A stretch of 50,896 bases of DNA from the NCBI GenBank assembly GCA_964504655.1, contig CAZDFD010000023.1, positions 1 to 50,896 on the forward strand, given 5' to 3'. Each line of letters starts with the position of its first letter. Position 1 is the stretch's first letter. Below are positions 32,244 through 41,453 of this stretch, one piece after another. The position numbers and the translations under genes were made by a program. Source of the DNA: JANXAZ01 sp964504655. Lineage in GTDB: Bacteria > Pseudomonadota > Alphaproteobacteria > Geminicoccales > Geminicoccaceae. A model generated the notes under the pieces. That model was not told the DNA's origin and did not search any database. It saw only the letters and a list, made by a program, of their open reading frames with translations.

Positions 32244-34868
32244 TCAGAACCGGTCGAGCAGCCTCTTGTAGTAGTCGAGCTCGAGCGGCGGCCGACCGCG
32301 CTCGCCGGAGCGCCGGTAGAGTTCCTCGAGGACGTCGCGGGCGCGGCCTAGGTCGGCCTCCTCGGGCACGAGCTCGCCGCGCGGGTCCCACCCTCCATCA
32401 TTGAACTGCGAGCGGCCCAGGGGATCGCGGCCGCGCCGCCCCTGCGCCAGCGGCTCACGGCCCGGCCCCGGCCCCTGGTCCTGCCCCATCTGCTGCTGCA
32501 TCTGCTCGAGCATCGCCTGACCTCCCTGCTGCAGCAGGTCGAGCGCCTGCGACTGCGGTGGAGCGGCACGATCCGGGGCGCCCTCGCCGAGGGCATCGCG
32601 GGCACCGCGCATCTGCATCTCGGCCTGGCCGAGCGCGCGCGGGATCGGCATGCCCTGCTCCCCCATCCGGCGCATCAGCTCGCCGAGCGCGCGCCGCAGG
32701 CCCTCCTGCTCGGCGGCCGCCCGGCCGGGCGAGTCGGGCAGGGCGTTCTCGGCCTCGCCGCCCTCCATCGGCTGGCCATCGCCCATCTGGCCCTGCTGTC
32801 CCTGCTGGCCACGCTGACCCCGCTGCCCGCGCTGGCCCTGTTGGCCCTGCTGCCGCTGCCCGCGCTGTCCCTGCTGGCCTTGCTGGCCCCGGCGGCCCTG
32901 CTGGCCCTGCATTTGCTGCTGTTGCTGCCGCTGCTCGTTGCCGAGCGCGCCCTGCTGCATGCGATGGCTGCGGTCGAGCAGGTTTCGCTGCAGGTCGATC
33001 ATCTTCTGCAGGTCGGAAAGCGCCCTCTGCTCGGGCGACTGCCGCTGCTGGCCGCGCGCCACCTCGAGGTTCTCGAGCATCTCGCGGAGCTGCGAGAGGA
33101 GCTGCCGGGCGGCGTCGCGTTGTCCGGAGCGCATCAGCTCGCGGGCCCGGTCCAGCATGCGCTGCAGGTCCTGGCGGTCGACCATCTGCGAGGGGTCGAC
33201 CGGCTGCATCTGCTCAGGCTGCTGGGCGCTCGGGTCGCGCTGCTCGCCGAGCGCCTGGCGCGCCAGCTCCTCGAGGAACCGGTCGAGCGCCTCCTGCAAC
33301 TCGGCCAGGAGCCGCTCGAGCTCGGCGTCGCTCGCCTGCTCGGCGAGCGCGCGCTCGAGCCGCTCCTGCAGCGCCCGCAGCTCGCGCTCGGCCGAGGACA
33401 GCGCGCCGTCCTCGATGAACAGCGCGATCTCCCAGAGGAGATCGACGACCGACCGCCGCTGCTCGCGGGTCTCGGCGTCGCGGGTCCGCAGCGCCGCGAT
33501 CCGCAGACTAAGCGGCACCGTCGCCCCGAGCGCGCCGGCGGCCTGGGTCTCGGCGAGCGCCGCCAGCCGGCCCGCGATCTGGGCCTGCTGCTCGGGGGTC
33601 GCGACCAGCGCCTTGCGCTGCTCGATCACGGCACGCGCCAGCGGGTTCTTGAACGCCCGCTCGGGCAGGGTGATCTCGAGCGGTCCGCTCTGGCCGGCCT
33701 GACCGATCGAATCGATGGCTATCAGGCGCAGCCGGACCGGCAGGCCGGCGAAGGGGTGGGCCAGGAGGTCGCTGTAGGCGGCCGAGGCGAGCTTGCCCGG
33801 GCGCGGCTGGGTCTTGGCGAGCGGCAGCCGCTCGGTCTCTTCCGGCCGGCTGGTGGTGGCGAGCTCGAGGGCGATCTCGCTGACGCCGTAGTCGTCGCTC
33901 GCCTCGAAGGCGATCCTTAGCACGCCCCGGTGGGTGACCTTGGGCTCGTCGACGAAGCTCACCGTGGGCGCGAGGTCGGGCAGCACCTCGAGGCTCCAGC
34001 CGGCCAGCTCGCGCCCGTCGGGACCGAGGATCGAGAGCCGGCCGGACTCCGCGAGCGCCACCCGGGCCTCGCCGCTGCCCGGGCCGAGCGTCGCGAGCGG
34101 CTGCGGCTCCTGCCCGGGAGCCACGAGCCGAGCGGCCGCGGGATCGCTGCCTTCGGGCAGATGGTGGAGCTGGGCCAGCGCCTCGCTGCCGGACGGCACC
34201 ACGAGCCGCTCCGCCGCGCCGGTCTGCTCGGCGCCGAGCGGGGGCTTGCGGGTGTAGGGCGGCGGCGTAACCCACAGCCGGGCGGCGATCGCCGGCGGCG
34301 GGGCGGCGCGCGCATCGGTCGGGGCGAAGGCCGCCAGCAGTCGGGCGCCGTACTCGCCGCGCGCGTCGACCAGCGCCACCACGAGCAGCAGCAGGAGCGC
34401 CGCCCGGAGCGCCCAGGGGTCGCGGGCCGGCAGGCCCGAGCGTGGTGGCGCCAGGCGCAGCCGGCCGACCATCCGGGAAAGCCGGGCGCGGTGCGCCTCC
34501 CAGAGCGCACGGGTGGCCGGGTCGGCGACCTCCGCGGGCAGCCGGTCGTCGAGAGCGCGGAGCGCCCGGTGCGGGATCGCGCTGTCATGCTCGAGGCGGG
34601 CGAGGCCGGCCTCGGCGCCGGCCAGGCCGAGGGCGCCGCGGGCGTGCCAGAGCGCCGCCGCGAGCAGGACCGCGACGCCGGTGAGCCCGGCCCAGTGCAG
34701 GGCCGCCGGCAACCGCTGCCAGAGGTCGAGAAGGCTCACCACGAGGAAGCCGCCGAGCACGGCCACGACCGGCCAGAGCGCTGGCCACGTCCGCTCGAAG
34801 GTGACGACCGCGCGCGCGGCCGCGACCCTGAGCCGGAAGCCCTGACCGCGCCTCGGGTCGTCCGCCAT
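32244..34868 (-). CDS. DUF4175/TIGR02302-family membrane protein
   Basis: A large protein of 874 residues. The N-terminus has two hydrophobic segments (about residues 32-52 and 56-76) and another near 150-168 (ALRAALLLLLVVALVDA). A beta-rich region follows with APTVSFVDEPKVTHRG and DYGVSEIALEL, then long Glu/Arg/Leu coiled coils (ALSSAERELRALQERLERAL and beyond), a Gln/Gly/Arg-rich tract at about residues 640-700, and a C-terminal ELVPEEADLGRARDVLEELYRRSGER-type segment. This is the layout of the alphaproteobacterial TIGR02302 family, whose function is unknown. The ATG at 34868 has GGGAGC upstream; lysA ends 14 bases before it, so the pair is probably co-transcribed. Confidence 0.85.
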   Translation of the reverse strand: MADDPRRGQGFRLRVAAARAVVTFERTWPALWPVVAVLGGFLVVSLLDLWQRLPAALHWAGLTGVAVLLAAALWHARGALGLAGAEAGLARLEHDSAIPHRALRALDDRLPAEVADPATRALWEAHRARLSRMVGRLRLAPPRSGLPARDPWALRAALLLLLVVALVDARGEYGARLLAAFAPTDARAAPPPAIAARLWVTPPPYTRKPPLGAEQTGAAERLVVPSGSEALAQLHHLPEGSDPAAARLVAPGQEPQPLATLGPGSGEARVALAESGRLSILGPDGRELAGWSLEVLPDLAPTVSFVDEPKVTHRGVLRIAFEASDDYGVSEIALELATTSRPEETERLPLAKTQPRPGKLASAAYSDLLAHPFAGLPVRLRLIAIDSIGQAGQSGPLEITLPERAFKNPLARAVIEQRKALVATPEQQAQIAGRLAALAETQAAGALGATVPLSLRIAALRTRDAETREQRRSVVDLLWEIALFIEDGALSSAERELRALQERLERALAEQASDAELERLLAELQEALDRFLEELARQALGEQRDPSAQQPEQMQPVDPSQMVDRQDLQRMLDRARELMRSGQRDAARQLLSQLREMLENLEVARGQQRQSPEQRALSDLQKMIDLQRNLLDRSHRMQQGALGNEQRQQQQQMQGQQGRRGQQGQQGQRGQRQQGQQGQRGQRGQRGQQGQQGQMGDGQPMEGGEAENALPDSPGRAAAEQEGLRRALGELMRRMGEQGMPIPRALGQAEMQMRGARDALGEGAPDRAAPPQSQALDLLQQGGQAMLEQMQQQMGQDQGPGPGREPLAQGRRGRDPLGRSQFNDGGWDPRGELVPEEADLGRARDVLEELYRRSGERGRPPLELDYYKRLLDRF
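32770..32930 (-). repeat. Gln-Gly-Arg low-complexity tract coding repeat
   Basis: Within the DUF4175 gene, imperfect nine-base units encode a run of GQQ, GQR and GRR triplets (about residues 646-700), which looks like a short collagen-like or intrinsically disordered segment. The DNA is a degenerate tandem array of CTG-CTG-CC type units on the plus strand, prone to length changes by slippage. Confidence 0.75.
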
Positions 34869-34882
34869 CGTCAGCTCCCGCC

Positions 34883-36193
34883 TCAACCGTCCTCGCTCAC
34901 CGTTCCGAGCCACGCCGGGATGCGCTCGTCCGCGAGCTGCGCCACCGGCTCGCGGCGTGGCCGGATCACCGCCCAGCGCCGTCCGTCGACCAGCACCTCG
35001 GCTGGCGCCGGCCGGGAGTTGTAGTCCGAGGCCATGACCATGCCATAGGCGCCCGCGGCGAGGAAGGCCACCCGGTCGCCCCGCCCGAGGCGCGGCAGCT
35101 CGTAGTCGCGACCGAACACGTCGCCCGACTCGCAGATGGGTCCAACAACATCCATCGCCAGGAGCGGCGCTCCACGCTCCGGCCTCCGCAGCGGCAGGAT
35201 GCCGTGCCTGGCCCCGTACATCGCCGGCCGGACCAGCGCGTTCATGCCCGCGTCGAGCACGAGGAAGCGCCGCTCGGCCGACTCCTTCAGATAGATCACG
35301 CCGGCCACGAGAACACCCGCCTCGGCGACCAGGTAGCGGCCGGGCTCGAGCACGAGCTCGAGGTCGAGGCCGGCGGTCAGACGGCGAACCAGCGCCGCGA
35401 ACGCCTTGGCGTCCGCGGCCGGTGCCTCCCCGTAGCGCACCGCCAGACCGCCGCCGAGATCGAGGCGACGAATGGGCACGCCCTCGGCGCGCAGCGTGCG
35501 TACCAGCTCGACCGCCTTGCGGTAGGCGGCCTCGAACGGCGCGAGGTCGGCGATCTGCGAGCCGATGTGGAGGTGCAGGCCGACCGGCGCCACGCCGGCC
35601 AGCTCGGCCGCTCGACGGTAGGCCGCCACCGCCTCGTCGATCGGGATGCCGAACTTGTCGTGTCGACGGCCGGTGGCGATCTTCTCGTGGGTGGCGGCGG
35701 CCACGTCCGGATTGACGCGCAGCGCCACCGGCGCGGTCCGGCCCATCGCCCGGGCGAGCTCGGCGATGCGCTCGAGTTCGGGCAGCGATTCGACGTTGAG
35801 TTGGAGGATCCCCGTGCCCAGTGCCAGGCGGATCTCCTCGTCGGTCTTGGCCACGCCGGCGAGCACGATCCGCTCGGGCGGGACGCCGGCGGCCCGGGCC
35901 CGGAGGATCTCGCCGCCGGAGACCGTGTCGGCGCCGGCGCCGGCGGCGGCGAGCGTACGCACCACGGCGATGTTGTGATTGGCCTTGAGGGCATAGCAGA
36001 CGAGCGGTGCCGGCTCGCCGAAGGCTTCCCGGAGCGTCTGGAGCCGGGCGCGCATCGCAGTCGTCGAATACACGTACAAGGGTGTGCCGAGCGAATCCGC
36101 GAGCCGGTCGAGGGCGACCTCCTCGCAACAGAGCCGGCCCTCGCGCCAGACGAAGGCCGTCTCCGGGCCGGCGGGAGCTGCGGGACCATCCAT
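34883..36193 (-). CDS. lysA: Diaminopimelate decarboxylase LysA
   Basis: A 436-residue fold-type III PLP enzyme making L-lysine from meso-DAP. The PLP lysine is in VCYALKANHN; GLHLHIGSQI, RLDLGGGLAVRY, LEPGRYLVAEAG and PICESGDVFGRDYEL are family motifs, the last holding the active-site cysteine at the subunit interface. The ATG at 36193 is the first in the frame. It is divergent from argD and upstream of the DUF4175 gene. The same meso-DAP pool is used by MurE. Confidence 0.96.
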   Translation of the reverse strand: MDGPAAPAGPETAFVWREGRLCCEEVALDRLADSLGTPLYVYSTTAMRARLQTLREAFGEPAPLVCYALKANHNIAVVRTLAAAGAGADTVSGGEILRARAAGVPPERIVLAGVAKTDEEIRLALGTGILQLNVESLPELERIAELARAMGRTAPVALRVNPDVAAATHEKIATGRRHDKFGIPIDEAVAAYRRAAELAGVAPVGLHLHIGSQIADLAPFEAAYRKAVELVRTLRAEGVPIRRLDLGGGLAVRYGEAPAADAKAFAALVRRLTAGLDLELVLEPGRYLVAEAGVLVAGVIYLKESAERRFLVLDAGMNALVRPAMYGARHGILPLRRPERGAPLLAMDVVGPICESGDVFGRDYELPRLGRGDRVAFLAAGAYGMVMASDYNSRPAPAEVLVDGRRWAVIRPRREPVAQLADERIPAWLGTVSEDG

Positions 36194-36373
36194 GCCCGAG
36201 CGCTAGCACGCGGGGCAGGCGGGCGCGAGGGCGGGTGGGGCGCTGCCGATACCCCGAGGAGCCCCGGGTGCCCGGCCGGGAGTCGTGGCCGCCTTGCACT
36301 CCGTGGCGCCGGGCGTCACTGTCGCGCTCTCGCGCGGGACGGTTCCCGCGCCGCCCGAGTTCCGGACCGAGCC

Positions 36374-37558
36374 ATGCGGAACAGCTGCATCCCAACGAGC
36401 CTGCCCGTCTACAACCGGATCGACATCGTCTTCGAGCGGGGCGAGGGGAGCTGGCTGTTCGATCGACGCGGCAAGGCCTATCTCGACTTCGGCAGCGGCA
36501 TCGCCGTCACCGGCCTCGGGCACTGCCACCCGCACCTGGTGCGCAGCCTGCAGGAGCAGGCGGCCAAGCTCTGGCACGTCTCCAATGTCTATCGCATCGA
36601 GCAGCAGGAGCGACTGGCCGATCGCCTGGTCGCCCAGACCTTCGCCGAGACGGCGTTCTTCTGCAATTCGGGGGCGGAGGCGATCGAGGGCTGCATCAAG
36701 CTCGTGCGCCGCTACTGGTGGGCCAAGGGTCGGCCGGAGCGGCACCGCATCGTAACCTTCGAGGGTGCTTTCCACGGTCGCACCATGGCGGCCATCTCGG
36801 CGGCCGGCTCGAAGAAGCTCACGGAGGGCTGCGGGCCGCTCCTGCCCGGCTTCGACATCGTGCCGTTCGCCGACCACGCCGCGCTCGAGCGGGCGATCGG
36901 TCCGGAGACCGCGGCCGTGCTGATCGAGCCGATCCAGGGCGAGGGCGGGATTCGCCCGGTTCCGGCCGCGTGCCTGAAGGGCCTGCGCGAGCTGTGCGAC
37001 CGCGAGGGGATCCTGCTCGTGCTCGACGAGGTGCAGTCGGGCATGGGCCGGACGGGCCGGCTGTTCGCACACGAGACCCTGGGCGTTCGGCCGGACGTGC
37101 TGGCGGTCGCCAAGGGCCTCGGCGGTGGCTTCCCAATCGGCGCCTTCATGGCCACCGCCGAGGCGGCGTCCGGCATGACGGCCGGGGCGCACGGCTCCAC
37201 CTTCGGCGGCAATCCGCTGGCCTGCGCGGTCGCCAATGCCGTGCTCGATGTGATGCTCGCGGAGGGTTTCCTCGACGGCGTGCGCGAAAGGGGCGAGCTC
37301 TTCCAGCGGCGCGTGCGGGAGACCGCGGCGCGACTGCCGCAGGAGATCCTCGAGGTGCGCGGCCTGGGCCTCATGCTCGGCATCCGGACCGCGCGCTCCA
37401 ACACCGAGGTCGCGGCCGAGCTGCGCGAAGCGGGCCTCCTGAGCGTGCCGGCAGCCGACAACGTGCTGCGGCTGCTGCCGCCGCTCACGGTCACCGAGGC
37501 CGAGATCGAGCAGGGCTGCGCGCTGCTTGCCGAGGCGTTGCGGGCGAGGGCCGCATGA
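36374..37558 (+). CDS. argD: Acetylornithine aminotransferase ArgD
   Basis: A 394-residue class III PLP aminotransferase. RGKAYLDFGSGIAV, NSGAEAIEGCIKLVRRY, FEGAFHGRTMAA, VLIEPIQGEGGI, LLVLDEVQSGMGRTG and AVAKGLGGGFPIGA with the PLP lysine, then GSTFGGNPLACAVANAVL. It makes N-acetylornithine in arginine synthesis and, in many bacteria, also N-succinyl-LL-DAP. The ATG at 36374 is used, with no strong ribosome-binding site. The stop overlaps argF as ATGA. The 180-base gap to lysA shows no clear promoter. Confidence 0.95.
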   Translation: MRNSCIPTSLPVYNRIDIVFERGEGSWLFDRRGKAYLDFGSGIAVTGLGHCHPHLVRSLQEQAAKLWHVSNVYRIEQQERLADRLVAQTFAETAFFCNSGAEAIEGCIKLVRRYWWAKGRPERHRIVTFEGAFHGRTMAAISAAGSKKLTEGCGPLLPGFDIVPFADHAALERAIGPETAAVLIEPIQGEGGIRPVPAACLKGLRELCDREGILLVLDEVQSGMGRTGRLFAHETLGVRPDVLAVAKGLGGGFPIGAFMATAEAASGMTAGAHGSTFGGNPLACAVANAVLDVMLAEGFLDGVRERGELFQRRVRETAARLPQEILEVRGLGLMLGIRTARSNTEVAAELREAGLLSVPAADNVLRLLPPLTVTEAEIEQGCALLAEALRARAA

Positions 37559-38451
37559 CCCGCCATTTCCTCGATCTGGACGGAATCGAGGCGCACGAGC
37601 TGCGCGGCATCCTCGAGCGCGCCAAGGGATTCAAGGCGGGCGACCCGGCCCGGCCGATGGCCGGCCGCATCCTGGCCATGATCTTCGACAAGCCGAGCAC
37701 CCGAACCCGCGTATCGTTCGAGGTCGCCGCCAAGAAGCTCGGCGGCGACGCGGTCGTCCTGTCCTCGCGCGACATGCAACTCGGCCGCGGCGAGACCATC
37801 GCCGACACCGCCCGCGTGCTGTCGCGCTACGTCGATGCGATCATGATCCGCACCGATTCACATACCAAGCTCCTGGAAATGGCGGAGCATGCGAGCGTAC
37901 CGGTGATCAACGGCCTCACCGACGCCTCGCATCCCTGCCAGATCGTCGCCGACGTCATGACCATCGAGGAGCGCAAGGGGCCGATCCGCGGGCTCAAGTT
38001 GGCTTGGTCGGGCGACGCCAACAACGTCGCCACCTCGCTCATCCACGCCGCGGTGCGGTTGGGCTTCCGGCTGGATCTCGCCTGCCCGCCGGCGATGGCG
38101 CCGCGGCCCGAGCTCCTGCGCTGGGTCGAGGCGCACCAGGGCCGGGTGCGGATCACCGCCGACCCGCGCGCCGCGATCGAGGGCGCCGATGCCGTGCTCA
38201 CCGACACCTGGGTTTCGATGGGAGACGTCGAGGTCGAGCGGCGCCACACCCTGCTCGAGCCCTACCGAATCGACGCCCGGCTCATGGCCGTGGCGCGGCC
38301 GGACGCCATCTTCCTGCACTGCCTTCCGGCCCACCGCGGCGAGGAGGTCACGAGCGAGGTGATCGACGGCCCGCGCTCGGTCGTCTTCGACGAGGCCGAG
38401 AACCGCCTGCACGCCCAGAAGGCGATCCTCGCTTGGTGCCTCGACGCCTGA
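37555..38451 (+). CDS. argF: Ornithine carbamoyltransferase ArgF
   Basis: A 298-residue anabolic OTCase making citrulline. The carbamoyl-phosphate site is KPSTRTRVSFE, with DASHPCQIVADV and the C-terminal FLHCLPAHRGEEV holding the ornithine-binding cysteine. AWSGDANNVATSLIHAAV lies between. It is coupled to argD by ATGA. The protein is at the short end of the family, with no missing motif. Confidence 0.97.
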   Translation: MTRHFLDLDGIEAHELRGILERAKGFKAGDPARPMAGRILAMIFDKPSTRTRVSFEVAAKKLGGDAVVLSSRDMQLGRGETIADTARVLSRYVDAIMIRTDSHTKLLEMAEHASVPVINGLTDASHPCQIVADVMTIEERKGPIRGLKLAWSGDANNVATSLIHAAVRLGFRLDLACPPAMAPRPELLRWVEAHQGRVRITADPRAAIEGADAVLTDTWVSMGDVEVERRHTLLEPYRIDARLMAVARPDAIFLHCLPAHRGEEVTSEVIDGPRSVVFDEAENRLHAQKAILAWCLDA

Positions 38452-38555
38452 GTGGGCTCGCGCGCCGCCGAGGCTCCGGACTGCCGAGGCTTGGCGCGCC
38501 GTCCGTGATCGGCCAAGCTGGGGCCGCCCGAACCCCGACCGGTGTCCCGCCCCAG

Positions 38556-39473
38556 ATGGATCCGACCGTCCCGGACCGCTCGCCGAGCGACGTCCTGCGC
38601 CCGTTCCAGCTCGAGGGCTCGGGCCTCCGGGGTCGGTTCGTGCGGCTCGGCCGGACCCTCGACCGGGTGCTCGAGGCGCACGCCTATCCCGAGCCCGTGA
38701 GTCGGCTCCTGGCCGAGCTCCTGGTCCTGGCCGGCGGGCTCGCCGGCGGGCTCAAGTTCGACGGCATGTTCTCGCTCCAGGTGCGCGGCGACGGACCGGT
38801 CGGCTTCATGGTCGCCGACTGCACCAACCACGGCCGGATGCGCGGCTATGCGAGCTTCGACGCCGCCGCTATCGCCACGGCCGCCGCCGACAGCGGGCTC
38901 CTTGGCGAGGGGCTGATCGCGCTCACCGTCGACCAGACGGCGGTGGGCGGTGAGCTGCAGCAGGGCATCGTCTCGCTCGAGGGCCGCACCTTGACCGACG
39001 CCATGCTCGCCTATTTCCGGGTCTCCGAGCAGATCCGCACCGGCATCAAGCTGGCGATCGATCGTGACGCCGGCTCGCGCGCCTGGCACGGCGGTGGGAT
39101 CATCCTGCAGGCCCTGCCGGCGGCACCGGGCGCGGACGAGGACGCCGCCCAGGAGGCTTGGCGCGAGGCCATGCTGCTGCTCGAGACGGCCACGACCGAG
39201 GAGCTCGCCGGTCCCGGGCTCGACCCCGACACCGTGCTCTATCGGCTGTTCCACGAGACCGGGGTCAGGGTTTACACGGCGGTGCCGCTGGTGGCGGGGT
39301 GCTCCTGCACGGAGCGGCGCGTCCGCACGATGCTCGGGAGCTTCCCGGCCGCCACGCTCGCCGAGATGCGCCTGCCGGACGGGCGGCTCGAGGTCACCTG
39401 TCAGTTCTGCAACCGGGTCTACAGCTTCGACGAGGCGGCGCTCCGCGAGCTGACCGCCGGGCGGAGGCAGTGA
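38556..39473 (+). CDS. hslO: Redox-regulated chaperone Hsp33
   Basis: A 305-residue holdase activated by oxidation. The N-terminal body (VLRPFQLEGSGLRGRFVRL) leads to ELLVLAGGLAGGLKFDGMF and GPVGFMVADCTNHGRMRGYA. The C-terminal redox switch has the zinc cysteines CSC in VAGCSCTERRV and CQFC in EVTCQFCNRVYSF. All four ligands are intact. It lies 104 bases after argF and shares one base with the following lipoprotein gene (TGATG). Confidence 0.96.
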   Translation: MDPTVPDRSPSDVLRPFQLEGSGLRGRFVRLGRTLDRVLEAHAYPEPVSRLLAELLVLAGGLAGGLKFDGMFSLQVRGDGPVGFMVADCTNHGRMRGYASFDAAAIATAAADSGLLGEGLIALTVDQTAVGGELQQGIVSLEGRTLTDAMLAYFRVSEQIRTGIKLAIDRDAGSRAWHGGGIILQALPAAPGADEDAAQEAWREAMLLLETATTEELAGPGLDPDTVLYRLFHETGVRVYTAVPLVAGCSCTERRVRTMLGSFPAATLAEMRLPDGRLEVTCQFCNRVYSFDEAALRELTAGRRQ

Positions 39474-40069
39474 TGCGCGACCGCGTGGACCGCCGCGGTG
39501 CGGTCCTGCTCCTCGGGAGCTTCCTCGCCGGATGCACCGCGCAGGCTCCGGGCCAGCCGGCGGCGCCCGCGAGCGGGCCGCCGCGGCCGCCCCTGCGCCT
39601 CGCGGTGGGCGAGCTCGTGGCGGGCGACGGCCCGCCGCCGCTGCCGGTCGCCAACTTCATCGACGAACGGCGCTCGCGCGAGCTGGCCGAGGCGCTGCGG
39701 CAGCGGCTGCGGGCCCGGCTGACGCCCGCGGGCGGCGCGCCGACCGCCCGCTTCGAGCTCGAGCAGGTGGCGCTCACCGAGCGGCTCGCGGCCGGCCGCC
39801 AGGGCGGGGTCGCCGGGCTCGTGCGGCGCGAGCCGACCTTCGCCCAGGAGGGGGCGATCGCGGTCAGGCTGCGGATCCTCGAGGCCGGCGGCCGCAAGCT
39901 CGGCCAGACGCGGGTGTCGGTGCAGCGCGCACGGTCGCTGCCGGCGGGCAGCGCGGTCACCACCCGCGACGAGGGCGCCCGCGCGCTCGCGGCCGACCTT
40001 CTGGCTCAATTCGACGACGCGCTCGAGGTGGCGGTCCGCGACACGCTCGGCCCCTGGCTCGTCGAGTAG
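39473..40069 (+). CDS. Lipoprotein of unknown function
   Basis: A 198-residue precursor with a lipobox LAGC in AVLLLGSFLAGCTAQAP, then a Pro/Ala-rich linker and a folded part containing LRLAVGELVAGDG, NFIDERRSRELAEALRQRLRARL and ADLLAQFDDALEVAVRDTLG. The pattern of a short beta start and long amphipathic helices suggests a small periplasmic accessory lipoprotein, but I recognise no family. The ATG shares its A with the hslO stop (TGATG), so it is translationally coupled to hslO. It converges on the CNNM gene, with only 19 bases between. Confidence 0.75.
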   Translation: MRDRVDRRGAVLLLGSFLAGCTAQAPGQPAAPASGPPRPPLRLAVGELVAGDGPPPLPVANFIDERRSRELAEALRQRLRARLTPAGGAPTARFELEQVALTERLAAGRQGGVAGLVRREPTFAQEGAIAVRLRILEAGGRKLGQTRVSVQRARSLPAGSAVTTRDEGARALAADLLAQFDDALEVAVRDTLGPWLVE

Positions 40070-40088
40070 GCTTCGTCCGTGGGGCGCT

Positions 40089-41399
40089 TCAGGCCGCGGC
40101 CGGCTCGGCCTCGGCCGGCGGGCCGATCCGCAGCCGTACCAGGCGATGCCGGCGGCGCTCCAGGACCTCGATCCGGTAGCCGGCGACGCTCACGGTCTCG
40201 CCCTCGCGCGGGATCCGACGGGCGACGTGCATGACCAGGCCCGCCACCGTCACCGCCTCGTCCTCGGGCAGCGCCCAGTCGCATTGCCGGTTGAGATCGC
40301 GGACCGGCGTGCGACCGTCGACCGTCGCCCGGCCGTCCGGGTCGAGCGCGATGCCCGGGGCCTCGCGGTCGCGCTCGTCGGCGATGTCGCCGACGATCTC
40401 CTCGACGATGTCCTCGAGGGTCACGAGCCCCATCAGGGTGCCGTACTCGTCGACCACGAGCGCCAGGTGCTGGCGTCGCTGCCGGAAGGCCAGGAGTTGC
40501 TGATAGAGAGCGGTCGTGTCCGGGATGAACCAGGGCGGGGTCAGGAGCTGGTCGAGGGTCACGGGCTCGGGCAGCCTGCCGCGCTCGTCGAGCAGCCCCA
40601 AGAGGCTCTTGGCATCGAGGATGCCGACGATCTGGTCCGGGTCGCCGCGCCACACCGGGAAGCGGGTGAAGGTCGAGGCGCGGATCCGGCGCAGAAGCTC
40701 GGGCAGCGGCTGGTCGGCGTCGAGCGTCTCCATGTCGCGCCGGTGGGTCATGACCGAGCCGACCTCGACCTCGGCCAGCTCGAGCACGGCACCCATCATG
40801 TCGTGCTCGTGCTTGGCCACCGTGCCGTGCCGCCGCGACAGGCCGATGAGGCTCCTGAGCTCGGTCGAGGAGACCACCTCGGCGGGCGCCGCCTCGCCGA
40901 CCCCGAGGAGTCGCAGCAGCCCGCGCGCCGCGGCGTTGAGCAGCCAGTTGAGCGGGTACATGATCCGATAGAACGCTTCGAGCGGCATCGCGATCCAGAG
41001 CGTCGCCGGCTCGGCGCGGCGAATCGCGAGCGTCTTCGGGACCTGCTCGCCGACCACGATGTGCAGCGCCGAGAACAAGAGGAACCCAACGAGGAAGCTC
41101 ACCGAGTGGAGCAGCCGATCACCGAGGCCCAGGAGGGCGAACAACGGCTCGAGCAGCGCCGAGACGAACGGCTCGCCGACCCAGCCGAGGCCGAGCGAGG
41201 CCATGGTGATGCCGAGCTGGCAGGCCGCCAGGTAGGCCTCGAGGTTGGGCAGGATGCGCTGCGCCAGCCGTGCCCGCCGGCTGCCGCGCTCGGCCAGCTC
41301 GTCGAGGCGCAGCCGGCGGACCCGGACCAGGGCGAACTCGGCCGCCACGAAGAAGGCGTTGGTCGCGAGCAGGATCAGGATCGCGACGAGCGTCGTCAT
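40089..41399 (-). CDS. CNNM/CBS-domain membrane protein (HlyC/CorC family)
   Basis: About 436 residues from MTTLVAILILLATNAFFVAAEFALV. Three or four membrane helices form the CNNM domain (LGITMASLGLGWVGEPF, LHSVSFLVGFLLFSALHIVVGEQVPKTLA); a paired CBS module follows (GSVMTHRRDMETLDADQPL, FPVWRGDPDQIVGILDAK; then HLALVVDEYGTLMGLVTLEDIVEEIVGDI), then a CorC_HlyC domain. Relatives are often called hemolysin C, with proposed metal-ion efflux. A GTG at 41432 would add 11 residues; neither start has a well-placed ribosome-binding site. It follows aroB on the same strand. Confidence 0.88.
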   Translation of the reverse strand: MTTLVAILILLATNAFFVAAEFALVRVRRLRLDELAERGSRRARLAQRILPNLEAYLAACQLGITMASLGLGWVGEPFVSALLEPLFALLGLGDRLLHSVSFLVGFLLFSALHIVVGEQVPKTLAIRRAEPATLWIAMPLEAFYRIMYPLNWLLNAAARGLLRLLGVGEAAPAEVVSSTELRSLIGLSRRHGTVAKHEHDMMGAVLELAEVEVGSVMTHRRDMETLDADQPLPELLRRIRASTFTRFPVWRGDPDQIVGILDAKSLLGLLDERGRLPEPVTLDQLLTPPWFIPDTTALYQQLLAFRQRRQHLALVVDEYGTLMGLVTLEDIVEEIVGDIADERDREAPGIALDPDGRATVDGRTPVRDLNRQCDWALPEDEAVTVAGLVMHVARRIPREGETVSVAGYRIEVLERRRHRLVRLRIGPPAEAEPAAA

Positions 41400-41453
41400 C
41401 GGGCCGGCGACGACCTCCGACGGTCCAGCCACGACGCCGCTCGGCCGGGCCTC

